DNA of 64,000 bases from Planctomycetaceae bacterium (GTDB lineage: Bacteria; Planctomycetota; Planctomycetia; Pirellulales; Pirellulaceae). The position numbers and the translations under genes are program-made. The stretch covers positions 1 to 64,000 of the forward strand of contig PBSM01000024.1 in the NCBI GenBank assembly GCA_002726245.1, in the 5' to 3' direction. Under the pieces are notes generated by a model that did no database searches, was not told the DNA's origin, and saw nothing but the letters and a program-made list of their open reading frames with translations. Below, one piece after another: positions 1 through 8,238 of this stretch (within the stretch, counting starts at the first letter, position 1; each line of letters begins with the position of its first letter).

Positions 1-96
1 GAAATAACTGTCCGGTTTTCCGTGGCGTAAGCTTCCAGCTTGCGATAATGCGGGTTCGCAAGCTGGAAGCTTACGCCACTTATTTCTCGAACGATC
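1..96. repeat. Palindromic intergenic repeat, copy 1 of 2
   Basis: A perfect 23-bp inverted repeat (22-44 with 57-79) around a 12-nt loop, inside a 96-bp unit that recurs at 57196-57291 with one mismatch (position 39 against 57234). The unit may start before the window. No ORF is associated. It looks like a REP-type or terminator-like element; at the second copy it lies between two convergent genes. Confidence 0.85.
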
Positions 97-99
97 CTA

Positions 100-188
100 G
101 GTCACTTTCGCCGAAAGTGACCTCGAAAACCATTGGTTTTCGTTCGGCACGTTTTTGTTCGGCTGAAGTCACTTTCGGCGAAAGTGAC
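100..188. repeat. Pair of GTCACTTTCGSCGAAAGTGAC palindromes
   Basis: Two near-identical short palindromes lie at 100-122 and 168-188, separated by 45 bp. Each reads GTCACTTTCG followed by its own complement. They sit between the large palindrome and the 3' end of the cyclase pseudogene. The function is not known; a repeat family or a tandem operator are both possible. Confidence 0.6.
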
Positions 189-201
189 CAACCTCGGGAA
201 G

Positions 202-650
202 CTACTTGCTGCTCAGGGAAAACGCTCCGTCCCACTCGGCAGGTGGTTGGTTCTCGTGTTGGGCCATTTGGTCCAACAGGAAGCGGCTCGGACCATCTTC
301 CGACGGCATCTGCTCGAGGGTCCGTCGCGCCTGATCCCAGTTACCGGCGATGACAGCGTCGAGTGCCTTTTCGTGAAGTGTAATCGTTTCGTTTGTTACA
401 TCGGGCGACACAGCTTCCGGCGGTAACAAACCGAAGACGTTGATGGCAACATCCATCCCCTTGGGTCGAATCCGTGCCAGACGCCTCACACGCCCCTCGG
501 ACGGACTCAACGAGCGTCCCACCCATTCAGCCGTCGCCTCGTCGATACAGATCGGCACTCCAAGCTGCTTCGTCAGCCCCTCCAGTCGCGCCCCCTGATT
601 CACGCCAGGTCCAAAGACTCCGACCTTGGCTTGCTTGGTCGTACCGATCT
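202..650 (-). pseudogene. Displaced C-terminal part of a class III nucleotide cyclase
   Basis: This reading frame continues the cyclase homology domain of the ORF at 600-1517 after a frameshift near 650. It opens with Q-I-G-T-T-K-Q-A-K and V-F-G-P-G-V-N-Q-G-A-R-L-E-G. These are the typical end of the catalytic domain and contain the Asn and Arg (N-Q-G-A-R) that stabilise the transition state. About 110 residues follow, ending at 202. The canonical spacer between H-G-R and Q-I-G is about three residues shorter than usual, which fits a roughly 10-nt deletion better than a one-base read error. Alone this fragment lacks the metal-binding aspartates, so it is presumed non-functional. Confidence 0.8.
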
Positions 651-1517
651 GGCCCGTCCATGTACAACGCCCATCCCCACTGAGAACCCGTGTAGCAAAC
701 TAGAAGAATCCGCACCGCCGTCGAGGAATCCGCGATAGATGTCCAGAGCCGCGCGGCAGGCCGGGACCGGCCCTTCTTCCAAGGTGACAGGCCATCCCCA
801 GAAGCCGAGCGCTGCATCACCTTGGAAATCCGCGATCGTACCGGTTCTGTCCAAGATACCATTGGCCATCACGCCTAGCGCGGCACTCACGCTCTGCAAC
901 AGAGCCTTCAGATCATGCGCCATCAGCTCTGCCTTCTGCGAGAAGCCTCGGACGTCACAGAACAGCACGAAAATGTCACGTTCCGCCGGCGTGAGCACGT
1001 CTTCGTCGTTGATCAAATTCTCAATGACGTTCGGCGAGAAGAAGCTTCTTAACTGAGTCTTCTGCTCCTGTAGCAAACGCACTTGCCGGACTGAACCGAT
1101 AAATTGAGCGACGAGTTCCGTGAAGCGCAAATCCGCCTTTAGCTCATCCTCCGACGCAATCATCCCACCGTCGGCCGCTCCTTTGCTGGAGACATAGAGG
1201 CACCAACCTCGACACGAATCGCCTCGAATCGGCGCACAGAAAGCCCAACCCAAACCATCGGTCATTGTGAACTGCGCACCTCCGGCGTCACCGCTGAAGA
1301 CATGCATGTGACTTGTCAAGCGAGTCAGTGCGGCAAGAATCAGTCGGCGGCTAGGTTGGAATCGTCCTTCGAAATCGGGGCGAGTTTCGACGCGCATCAT
1401 GACCGGCTTCGGAAGCGTGTCCGCAGGAGACCCTTCAGGCGGAAGCTCCGACGATTCGAAATGAGCAACTGCAACACCCTCGGCGGCCGGCATCGTCTTC
1501 AATAAGACACCAGCCAA
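600..1517 (-). pseudogene. GAF plus truncated class III adenylate/guanylate cyclase domain
   Basis: About 305 codons. The first 150 residues look like a GAF sensory domain. The cyclase homology domain starts at V-L-F-C-D-V-R-G-F-S (first metal Asp) and has D-F-Q-G-D-A-A-L-G-F-W-G (second metal Asp). The Lys that normally specifies adenine is an Asp here (A-D-F-Q-G-D). The frame ends in an unrelated tail after V-V-H-G-R-A, just where the rest of the domain continues in another frame (202-650). It appears to start with TTG at 1517 inside the 3' end of the FHA ORF; shifting frame by one base joins the two as E-L-A-F-(Q)-L-A-G-V-L-L-K. The ancestor was therefore one FHA-GAF-cyclase protein of about 620 residues. 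Separating the metal Asps from the catalytic Asn/Arg should abolish cyclase activity. Confidence 0.8.
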
Positions 1518-2017
1518 CTGAACGCCAACTCTTCGTCGGACCGTGACTGAGAGATTAACTCTGGCAAATCAGAAAGCAATTCCATCTGGTGCTGGGCGTT
1601 GGCGAAGGAAACATCATGCAGTTCGCCCGACGTGTACGCCTGCTCCATGACGTCGTCGTTGATCGAATCAGGCCCCTCCTGCCCCGCGAATATCTCGGTC
1701 TCTGCTCGCAAGACGTTCGTTGCCACACCAAATGTCGTTTCACCAATTCGGAACTGATCTCCTTCGTAGATCGACAACGTCTTTCCAACTTGGCCGTCGT
1801 AGACGATTGGGTTGCGAGCCGCTTCGGCGCACTTGACGTGTAGTCGCTCCCCATCCCAATACAAGTCGGCATGCTCGCGAGACACTTTGGCATCCCAAAC
1901 GATCGCCAGTCCTGCCTTGGGGGCCCGTCCGACCCTCAGTACGTCGCCCTGGCGAAGAGTGTGATTGAGTTCGTGTGCGCCATCGATTGAGCGTATATAA
2001 AGCTCGACATTCTCCAT
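1499..2017 (-). CDS. FHA domain protein, N-terminal part of broken FHA-GAF-cyclase
   Basis: 172 codons. Residues 25-100 form a forkhead-associated phosphopeptide-binding domain with the core G-R, K-V-S-R-E-H-A-D and a late G-E-T motif. The C-terminal 50 residues begin the GAF-linker region and stop after E-L-A-F, where one base seems to be missing. The downstream frame (600-1517) resumes the same protein. It may still be translated as a free FHA module that binds phosphothreonine partners. It lies 60 bp downstream of the phosphodiesterase on the same strand, so the two were probably co-transcribed. The FHA call is firm; whether the fragment is functional is unknown. Confidence 0.8.
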   Translation of the reverse strand: MENVELYIRSIDGAHELNHTLRQGDVLRVGRAPKAGLAIVWDAKVSREHADLYWDGERLHVKCAEAARNPIVYDGQVGKTLSIYEGDQFRIGETTFGVATNVLRAETEIFAGQEGPDSINDDVMEQAYTSGELHDVSFANAQHQMELLSDLPELISQSRSDEELAFSWLVSY

Positions 2018-2077
2018 CGTCCGTCATCCTTACTTCAAATTGTCCTCGCCCCATCCGGCCAAGTGACGCAATTACAT

Positions 2078-2842
2078 TTACCACTCGAATTCTTCGTTAG
2101 GCTTTCCGATTATCAGTTCTGGTAGGCCAAGCGATTCAAGTTCCCGTATCACTTGGTCCTGAAACGCCGGCTTGATGTGAACGGCAATGACAGGCAGTTC
2201 GCGTCCTAATTTCGCATACTCTTGCGCGAACAGTTCCGGAGTGAGATGTCGCGCCTTGTCCGCCAGCCAACGCATCCCATTCGGAAACGCTGCTTCTAGA
2301 AAGACCGCTTTTAGATGCGGCTTGCTCGCCGCAACCTGCCAGATTGCATCGGTTGACGACGTGTCGCTGATAAAAGCGACAGCCGACTGATCGTCTTCCA
2401 CGACAAAGCCGAACGTTGGAAGAACATGATTCAGTAAAACCGGTGTCACGGAGAGCGAGCCGATGGTAACCGATTGTTGAGGTTGCAAACCGACAAACCT
2501 GAGGAAGGGCGACTCTTCGTACGACAGACGAATCAAGTCTGGCCACACTCGATCGTTGAAGATATCACGCAACAACGACTCGCGCACCGCATCGCTTCCA
2601 TACACCGTGGGACACGCCTCGCCCAGCTGAAAAACGTTGTCGAGAAAAATCGGCAGCGACGCGACGTGATCCAAATGGGCGTGCGAAAGAAAAACGTGCT
2701 CGATCTTACGCTGTTTGTCCAGGCACGAGACAAAACCGATGCAACCAGCATCGATCGCCAAGTGTTCTTCAATCACGTACGACGCCGTGAACTGCGGCCC
2801 GTTAGGGTTATCGACTGACGAGCCCAGTAGTTTAATCTTCAT
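2078..2842 (-). CDS. Class II-type 3',5'-cyclic-nucleotide phosphodiesterase (MBL fold)
   Basis: About 254 residues from the ATG at 2842, which has GGGAG six bases upstream; the longer ATG at 2881 has no such site. The zinc motif is S-H-A-H-L-D-H-V, as in the PDE1/CpdP class. Further ligands are expected at the His of V-L-L-N-H-V, the Asp of A-F-I-S-D-T-S-S and the His of A-V-H-I-K. No signal peptide is seen, so it should be cytoplasmic. Enzymes of this class hydrolyse cAMP or cGMP to the 5'-nucleotide. It is immediately upstream of the FHA-GAF-cyclase remnant on the same strand, which supports a paired make-and-break cyclic nucleotide switch. Other MBL hydrolases remain possible. Confidence 0.78.
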   Translation of the reverse strand: MKIKLLGSSVDNPNGPQFTASYVIEEHLAIDAGCIGFVSCLDKQRKIEHVFLSHAHLDHVASLPIFLDNVFQLGEACPTVYGSDAVRESLLRDIFNDRVWPDLIRLSYEESPFLRFVGLQPQQSVTIGSLSVTPVLLNHVLPTFGFVVEDDQSAVAFISDTSSTDAIWQVAASKPHLKAVFLEAAFPNGMRWLADKARHLTPELFAQEYAKLGRELPVIAVHIKPAFQDQVIRELESLGLPELIIGKPNEEFEW

Positions 2843-2992
2843 AACACTCCCGCCCATCTTGTCTGCCCACTCAGGCGTCACTGATTGTACCCTATTCCGA
2901 GCAACACGTGAAAGTTACGGTTGAGCGTCGAAGCCAACATGAGATTGGGGAGAAGAAAATGGGACACGGAGAAGAGCAGTCAGTACTTCTTG

Positions 2993-3020
2993 TCCGTGTC
3001 CCAACCCTCTTCAATCATCC
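2993..3020. repeat. Direct repeat, left flank of GxxExxY gene
   Basis: 28-bp unit (tccgYgtcccaac... ending in tcaatcatcc) that recurs at 3513-3540 with two mismatches. It also forms the right arm of a hairpin whose left arm (gggacacgga) is at 2961-2970. The stop codon of the GxxExxY frame lies inside this copy. Confidence 0.75.
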
Positions 3021-3421
3021 ATCAATCCAGTCGAGTGAGCCCTTTCGATCATTGTCGAGAACCTTCCGTTTCAGTTCGGCTGCCGGGCCGAAGTTGAGAA
3101 GTAGGCCGACTTCGATCTTGGTTGCTTTGAGGTAGTTGAGCAGTTGGGCTTCGTGATCGTTGATCAATTGCTTCGCGGCTTTCAATTCTAGAATCACGCA
3201 GTCGTTGACAATGATATCAGCAAAGTACTCGCCGACATGCTCGCCATCGTAGTAGACACGGATCTCCTTCTGTTGTTCGGCGCCAAGCCAGCCTTTGTCA
3301 GTTCGATCCGCAGCGAGTTCTCATAGACCTTCTCACTGAATGCGTAGCCAAGCTTCTTATGTACTTTGTAAAACGCGCCGATGATCTTCTCAGTCAATTC
3401 AGAATGCTTACCTTCAAACAT
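3015..3421 (-). pseudogene. GxxExxY family protein, frameshifted
   Basis: Two frames together make one typical GxxExxY protein of about 130 residues. The first (3194-3421) has E-K-I-I-G-A-F-Y-K-V, L-G-Y-A-F-S-E-K-V-Y-E-N-S and ends aberrantly after K-A-G-L-A. The second (from about 3280 down to 3015) resumes with E-Q-Q-K-E-I, V-Y-Y-D-G, H-E-A-Q-L-L-N-Y-L-K-A-T and G-L-L-L-N-F-G. One base has been lost or gained around 3285-3290. The biochemical role of the family is unknown. The gene lies between 28-bp direct repeats, so it may have moved as a cassette. Confidence 0.85.
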
Positions 3422-3512
3422 GCTTGAGCTCCCCGAGCTTTGGACACGGTCTTCACGGACGACACGGAAAAAGTACGTTCACACATTTTTCTTCGCCGTG
3501 CAATCCGTGTCG

Positions 3513-3540
3513 TCCGCGTCCCAACTCTCTTCAATCATCC
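3513..3540. repeat. Direct repeat, right flank of GxxExxY gene
   Basis: Second copy of the 28-bp unit at 2993-3020 (26 of 28 identical). It belongs to a longer imperfect inverted repeat (ggacacgg at 3442-3449 and tccgtgtcgtccgcgtcc ending at 3521). Confidence 0.75.
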
Positions 3541-3559
3541 GCATCGCTGTGAAAAAGGA

Positions 3560-3976
3560 CTAGTCATTCGTCGCGGATGGCAAGCGGGCGACCGCGATTA
3601 CTAGCAGCACCCAGCCGGCAATCAGTGAGACGCCACCGAGGGGCACCATCATGACGGCGGTCTTGTTACCGTTGAGAACCCAGGCGTATAAGCAGCCGCT
3701 GAACAGCAACACGCCGGTCGTAAAGAACATGGCCGACCAAGAGAGTAGTTTCGTAGAGGACTGCGTTGCAAGCAGGCCGACGGCTAGGAGAGCCAGTGCA
3801 TGGTACATGTGATAGCGCACGGCAACTTCCCAGTTATGCAGCCGCTTCGCCTCCTCTCCGGCGCTTAGCCCCCAGCCTTTGATGGCGTTTTCGAGCCCGT
3901 GCGCACCAAACGCTCCCAGGATCACGGCTAGCGCTCCGAGAATCGATCCAAGCAGCAGTATCTTTTTGTAGCTCAT
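3560..3976 (-). CDS. DUF423 family inner-membrane protein
   Basis: 138 residues from the ATG at 3976; an in-frame upstream extension to 4054 has no family similarity and runs through a terminator hairpin. Four hydrophobic segments are visible, with the family signature G-A-L-A-V-I-L-G-A-F-G-A-H-G-L near the N-terminus and V-R-Y-H-M-Y-H-A-L-A-L in the middle. Length and pattern are normal for DUF423 (YwdK/YgdD-like), a small integral membrane family with no proven function. It lies downstream of the secretin gene but after a terminator, so it is probably transcribed separately. Confidence 0.88.
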   Translation of the reverse strand: MSYKKILLLGSILGALAVILGAFGAHGLENAIKGWGLSAGEEAKRLHNWEVAVRYHMYHALALLAVGLLATQSSTKLLSWSAMFFTTGVLLFSGCLYAWVLNGNKTAVMMVPLGGVSLIAGWVLLVIAVARLPSATND

Positions 3977-4003
3977 GCCTGCGATTCTCGTCGCCGCAGC
4001 GGC

Positions 4004-4046
4004 AAAAGAAAAGCCCGCCGCGCGAGCAACGTCTCGCGAGCGGGCT
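4004..4046 (-). terminator. Rho-independent-type terminator after the pil cluster
   Basis: Read on the minus strand, agcccgctcgcgag (4046-4033) pairs imperfectly with ctcgcgcggcgggct (4026-4012) around a 6-nt loop and is followed by ttttctttt. It starts 33 bp after the secretin stop codon and before the DUF423 start, as expected for the end of the pil transcript. Confidence 0.7.
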
Positions 4047-4078
4047 GACAACATCAGATCAGGGTTGTGTCGCGAAGC

Positions 4079-7000
4079 CTACGGAGTCACTTCGATGCCG
4101 AGCTTCTCTTCTTCTTCCTCTTGGATGATGATTCGTGGAGTGACCATCAGCATGAGGCTCTGTGTATCGCGGCCGATACCGACGTTCTTGAAGAGCCGGT
4201 TGACATAAGGCAACTTGTTGAGCATCGGAACACCTTGCTCGTTGCGAGCTTCCCGCAGACGCTTGATACCGCCCAGCAAGACCGTGCCTCCGTCAGGCAC
4301 ACTCACTGTCGTTGATACCGTCGTGAACGAGAACGTTGGCAACTGAACCGTCGTGCCTTGCGTGGTGGTTTGGGCATTGTTCACACCACCGGTTGGTTCC
4401 CCGTTCGGATCGACGGTGTTGCTACCGGTGTTCGTCGTTGTCTCTCCGGCAAAGGTAAAAGTATCGACATCGCCGATCTGACTAAAGAAGGGCACTAGCG
4501 TCAGCCGCACAAAGCGACGATTCGAAGAAACAACCGCTTGAACGCCGAGCGACGTCCCTTCGCTGAGCACGACGATGACTGGCTGATGAGCTGCGGCGAA
4601 GTCGCCTACGACTGGAATCAGACTTGTCACGAACGGCCGCTGAGACACATCGCTGACCGACGCGGCTTGGCCGTTGAACAACGTGACCTTCGGTGCCTGA
4701 AGAACGTTGCTGCGATCACTGCCGGTCGCGGCTTGGATCAGGAAAAATGCTTCAATATCGCTCAGGATCGCAAAGCCGAAGTTGGCAGCATTCCCCGCGT
4801 TGAAGCCACCGAAGGCCGGTGCTGTGGCCCCGAAGCTGTCTTGCACGAACGAGAAGTCCATATCGGCGGTCGGAGTCCCATCGGGATCCAAGCCGATCGA
4901 AACGCTTGGACCAGAGTCGTCCGAGGGTAACTGTTGGACGTTGTCGTCGATATCGAAGTCGAAATCGACGCCGATCCGCTCAAAGAAGTCATCTTGAAGC
5001 GTGATGAAGCGGACTTCAATTGTCACCTGCAGGTCTTGAAGACGTCGGAGCTGCTCCAACAAGTCGGCGATCTGCTCGTGAACATCCTGCGTTTGACTGA
5101 TAACCAAACTCAAGTTGGTCGGGAACGGCTCGATCGCACCGGGGCCACCGACTTCGTCCCACGTGTCGGGCTGAATCGTGGAAGTAATCAATTCAATCAG
5201 TGTGTCGAAGTCCGCCAGAGCGGCACCACCCATGCTGTCCGTTCCATAGCCGAGCGACTGCGACGGACGGGACTGCGATCCCTTCAGCATTCCATACACA
5301 CCCGATTGAGCGAGGATGGACGAGTTACTCGTGGCCCCGCCCGATTGGTTATTCGCCGCGACCGTCAGCGGTGCCATCGAGACTGGTTGAACGCTGTTAC
5401 CGTAGCCGAGGGCGTTGTGTGCCTCTCGAATCGCGGAAGGCAGGCCAACGTTGTAACCTGGAATAAAGTTCGGAATCGGAATCACGAGGTCCGCCACGTT
5501 GTAGACCTTGTGGTAGACATTCGAATCCCGCATTTGCTCGCTGGTTACTCGCAGTACTTCGTTCTGAATGACATAGCTCAGATGCAAGTGTTGGAGAATC
5601 AGATTCAACGCGCTCTTCAACTGGATAGGCTGGCTTAGCTCAAGCGTGACCGGTAGGTTGCTAGTGACGCCTTCCGAGGCCAGTCCCTCCGGATCTAAGA
5701 AGACGTTAATCCCGGCGAGTTGACCGAGCGTGTCGAGTACGTCCTTGAGCGGCTGATCGCGGAAGCGAACATCGACCGGCGTCTTGAGCGCGTTTTGAAT
5801 CTCCAATTCGACGGGCGACAGACGACGCTGCTGCATTTCAAGACGCTCGAGACGTGTCTTCTTCAACTGTTCCCAACGCTTCAGATCAGGTCCGAAGACG
5901 AGCGGATTCTCGTCGTTGACGTTGGCACTGGAGGCGGCATCGACGTTACCCATACTGATTGTGAAGTTCTTTTCCTTCTCGTCACGGATCCACGCGTCTC
6001 GCGCGAGATTCTTCGCCAATCGGCCCTTCCTCGTGACCAACTTCGTGACGGGCGAGTCGGGATCCAACTCGCGAATCTGCTTGGCGACGACTTCAGCTTC
6101 GGCGAATCGCTCTTCGTCCATGAGTGTGTTGAACTCATCGACTAGCAACCCAATCTGCTGCTGAATCTCAGTCTTCCGTTCGCGTTCTCGGTCGATTCCC
6201 GCAATGACGTCATTGCTTTGCTGTTTGAGGTCGATGTCGCTTTCGTTTTGCCTAACGTAAGCTTCGATGTCGGTGAGTTCTTTCTCAACGATCGACAATA
6301 GTTGCCGTCGCGAAGCAGGTGGCAGGTCGGCTTGACCAACACGATCACGAAGCTGCTGGACCCGCTCGAGAGCACCACGAGGATCGGTGCGGATCATATC
6401 CTCAGCGGCCTTGGTTTCGCCGGTGACCTCTTTGAAGATCTGTTGGCGCAGCAAGTCTTGTTGTGCGGTCACTTCTTCCAACGCCGATGGCTCACGCGGG
6501 TCGCGCACATTCGATGCGGCACTCAAGAGACTAAGTTTGTCCTTGAGTTCTTGTCGCGTTCTCGGATCGAGTTCTTGTTGATACTGCCAGGCTTCTCGGA
6601 ATGCCCGCAGAGCCGCATCGCGATCCTGAGCTGCGAGAGCTCGCATTCCTTCCCGGAACAGTTGAGCGCCGGCCGACTCTGGTAGAGGTGGGGCGGCGCC
6701 CGGCGTTGGGAACTCGACTTGAGCGTAACGGTTGCGAGTTGGGTCGGAGTCCGGGATGTACACACCAGGCTGCACTGCGGACGGACCGGGCTGCACTGCG
6801 TTGCCGATGCCACCCGCGGGCATGATCTCGAAGTTGCCGGCTGGCATGACTCGAGAGCCTTCGCCACGACGACTCATCGCGCTTTGGACTTGAAGCAGAA
6901 CTTCCCACGGTCGCGTTTCACCACGCTGAAACTCCGAGTCGGGAACACGAATGGCCTGAGCCTGCTCGGCGAACTGTTTTGCGCTGGCAAGGTCGCCGCG

Positions 7001-7888
7001 TTGCAGCGCGATCTGAGCCTGTGCAACGAGCCGTAGCGCGGCCAACTTCCGAGGACTGGCGAGTGCTCTTGCCGATCCGAGTTGTGTCGGATCAGTGATC
7101 ACGTTCTGTTCGAAAGCACGATCGGCACGCGAAGGCGCAGTTGATACTTGCGGCAGACGTCGCATCTCGGTTGCGAAGTCGGATAGCTTCGTCGAGAAAG
7201 GGGCGGCCGGTCGCAAGGGAGTGAGCTGGCTGGTGTCGATACTAGCGCGTTGCAGTTGGATCGCCAGATGTCGCGGGGAGTATTCGCCCTGGGCGAAGGT
7301 AGCTCCCGTTCCACGTGCTCGCTGATACCAGACGACTGCCTCGCCTGAGTTACCTTGTTGCAGGGCGGCTCGGCCACGAGCGACATAGTCTCGTGCTTTG
7401 GCTGCTGCGTCGTTCGTGAGAGTGTCAAGTACTTGGTCGCGTGACTGCCCTGGGCGAGTCGTCGCTGGACCGTCCGTCGCAGCACGTGCTCCGTTTGCTC
7501 CAAGTGTGCCAGGCGTGAAGCGTTGGCTCGGCGGTTGAGGACCGGCATTGGCATTGCCTCGCGTGGCCGCGATGTCCCGTCGGACTTTCGTCGGTGTATC
7601 GGCAAAGCGATAGGCTGTCGCATCATAGCGCACGTTCAGAGCCTCGGCGCGACCGACGCACAGGTCGGCGATCTCCAGCCGTCCCGCTTTGAGTGCCTGC
7701 CGTGCTTGCCGCAACCACCTGTCCGCATCGGCCCGACGAGTTGCATCGTCGCGACCGTTGGTTTGCCCGATAGCCGCTGCCGTCGAAACGACTGCGGAGA
7801 TGAGCGAGTGGTTTGCTGCGTGAAGCTGTTCGTGTAGCGCGAACGCTAAAGCGATGCATCCGATGGATACTCTAAAGATCGCTTTCAA
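4079..7888 (-). CDS. pilQ: Secretin (PilQ/GspD superfamily) with long N-terminal repeat region
   Basis: 1269 residues from a TTG at 7888 with AGGAG seven bases upstream; this start gives a clean signal peptide (hydrophobic core C-I-A-L-A-F-A-L, cleavage near L-H-A-A-N). Residues 40-700 hold TPR-like segments (such as G-R-A-A-L-Q-Q-G-N-S-G-E-A-V-V-W-Y) and coiled coil. An STN-type domain follows near 730-820 (V-D-V-R-F-R-D-Q-P-L-K-D-V-L), then an N1-type domain, then the secretin pore domain with V-T-I-E-V-R-F-I-T-L-Q-D and the signature V-P-D-G-G-T-V-L-L-G-G and V-T-P-R-I-I-I near the end. It should form the outer-membrane channel of a type IV pilus or type II secretion-like machine. It is the last gene of the pilM-to-pilQ-ordered cluster. 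Family certain; exact system inferred. Confidence 0.9.
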   Translation of the reverse strand: MKAIFRVSIGCIALAFALHEQLHAANHSLISAVVSTAAAIGQTNGRDDATRRADADRWLRQARQALKAGRLEIADLCVGRAEALNVRYDATAYRFADTPTKVRRDIAATRGNANAGPQPPSQRFTPGTLGANGARAATDGPATTRPGQSRDQVLDTLTNDAAAKARDYVARGRAALQQGNSGEAVVWYQRARGTGATFAQGEYSPRHLAIQLQRASIDTSQLTPLRPAAPFSTKLSDFATEMRRLPQVSTAPSRADRAFEQNVITDPTQLGSARALASPRKLAALRLVAQAQIALQRGDLASAKQFAEQAQAIRVPDSEFQRGETRPWEVLLQVQSAMSRRGEGSRVMPAGNFEIMPAGGIGNAVQPGPSAVQPGVYIPDSDPTRNRYAQVEFPTPGAAPPLPESAGAQLFREGMRALAAQDRDAALRAFREAWQYQQELDPRTRQELKDKLSLLSAASNVRDPREPSALEEVTAQQDLLRQQIFKEVTGETKAAEDMIRTDPRGALERVQQLRDRVGQADLPPASRRQLLSIVEKELTDIEAYVRQNESDIDLKQQSNDVIAGIDRERERKTEIQQQIGLLVDEFNTLMDEERFAEAEVVAKQIRELDPDSPVTKLVTRKGRLAKNLARDAWIRDEKEKNFTISMGNVDAASSANVNDENPLVFGPDLKRWEQLKKTRLERLEMQQRRLSPVELEIQNALKTPVDVRFRDQPLKDVLDTLGQLAGINVFLDPEGLASEGVTSNLPVTLELSQPIQLKSALNLILQHLHLSYVIQNEVLRVTSEQMRDSNVYHKVYNVADLVIPIPNFIPGYNVGLPSAIREAHNALGYGNSVQPVSMAPLTVAANNQSGGATSNSSILAQSGVYGMLKGSQSRPSQSLGYGTDSMGGAALADFDTLIELITSTIQPDTWDEVGGPGAIEPFPTNLSLVISQTQDVHEQIADLLEQLRRLQDLQVTIEVRFITLQDDFFERIGVDFDFDIDDNVQQLPSDDSGPSVSIGLDPDGTPTADMDFSFVQDSFGATAPAFGGFNAGNAANFGFAILSDIEAFFLIQAATGSDRSNVLQAPKVTLFNGQAASVSDVSQRPFVTSLIPVVGDFAAAHQPVIVVLSEGTSLGVQAVVSSNRRFVRLTLVPFFSQIGDVDTFTFAGETTTNTGSNTVDPNGEPTGGVNNAQTTTQGTTVQLPTFSFTTVSTTVSVPDGGTVLLGGIKRLREARNEQGVPMLNKLPYVNRLFKNVGIGRDTQSLMLMVTPRIIIQEEEEEKLGIEVTP

Positions 7889-8238
7889 CGCGATTCTCCT
7901 TGTGCGAGATTCTTTCGACCCAAACGTCCGAGAACTCGGACTTGGCGAACTGCTTGCGAGGATTTTCACCCTTTGTCCTTGCCCCGGCGAGAATTCGCAC
8001 GTTTGATGAGAAGGCAAGTTTGAGGACGATCCCAACCACACAGGCAGCCAACCACGGGTCGTTATGACCGTTGACGGGCGTACTCTTGCTAGAAGAGAGC
8101 GGGATAAATAGCGTCGCGGCCGGAAGCGGTCAAGGTCACTTCGGATAAACACCAAAAAACAGCCGCTCCCGGATGGCAGGAGAGGCTGTGTCGCTTGTCG
8201 GAGGTTGCCGCGGAGCTAGCAGCGAAAAGCGTGACAGG

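Noticed and set aside
4934-5638. 234-codon plus-strand frame
   Set aside because: Antisense to the secretin core domain; no motif.
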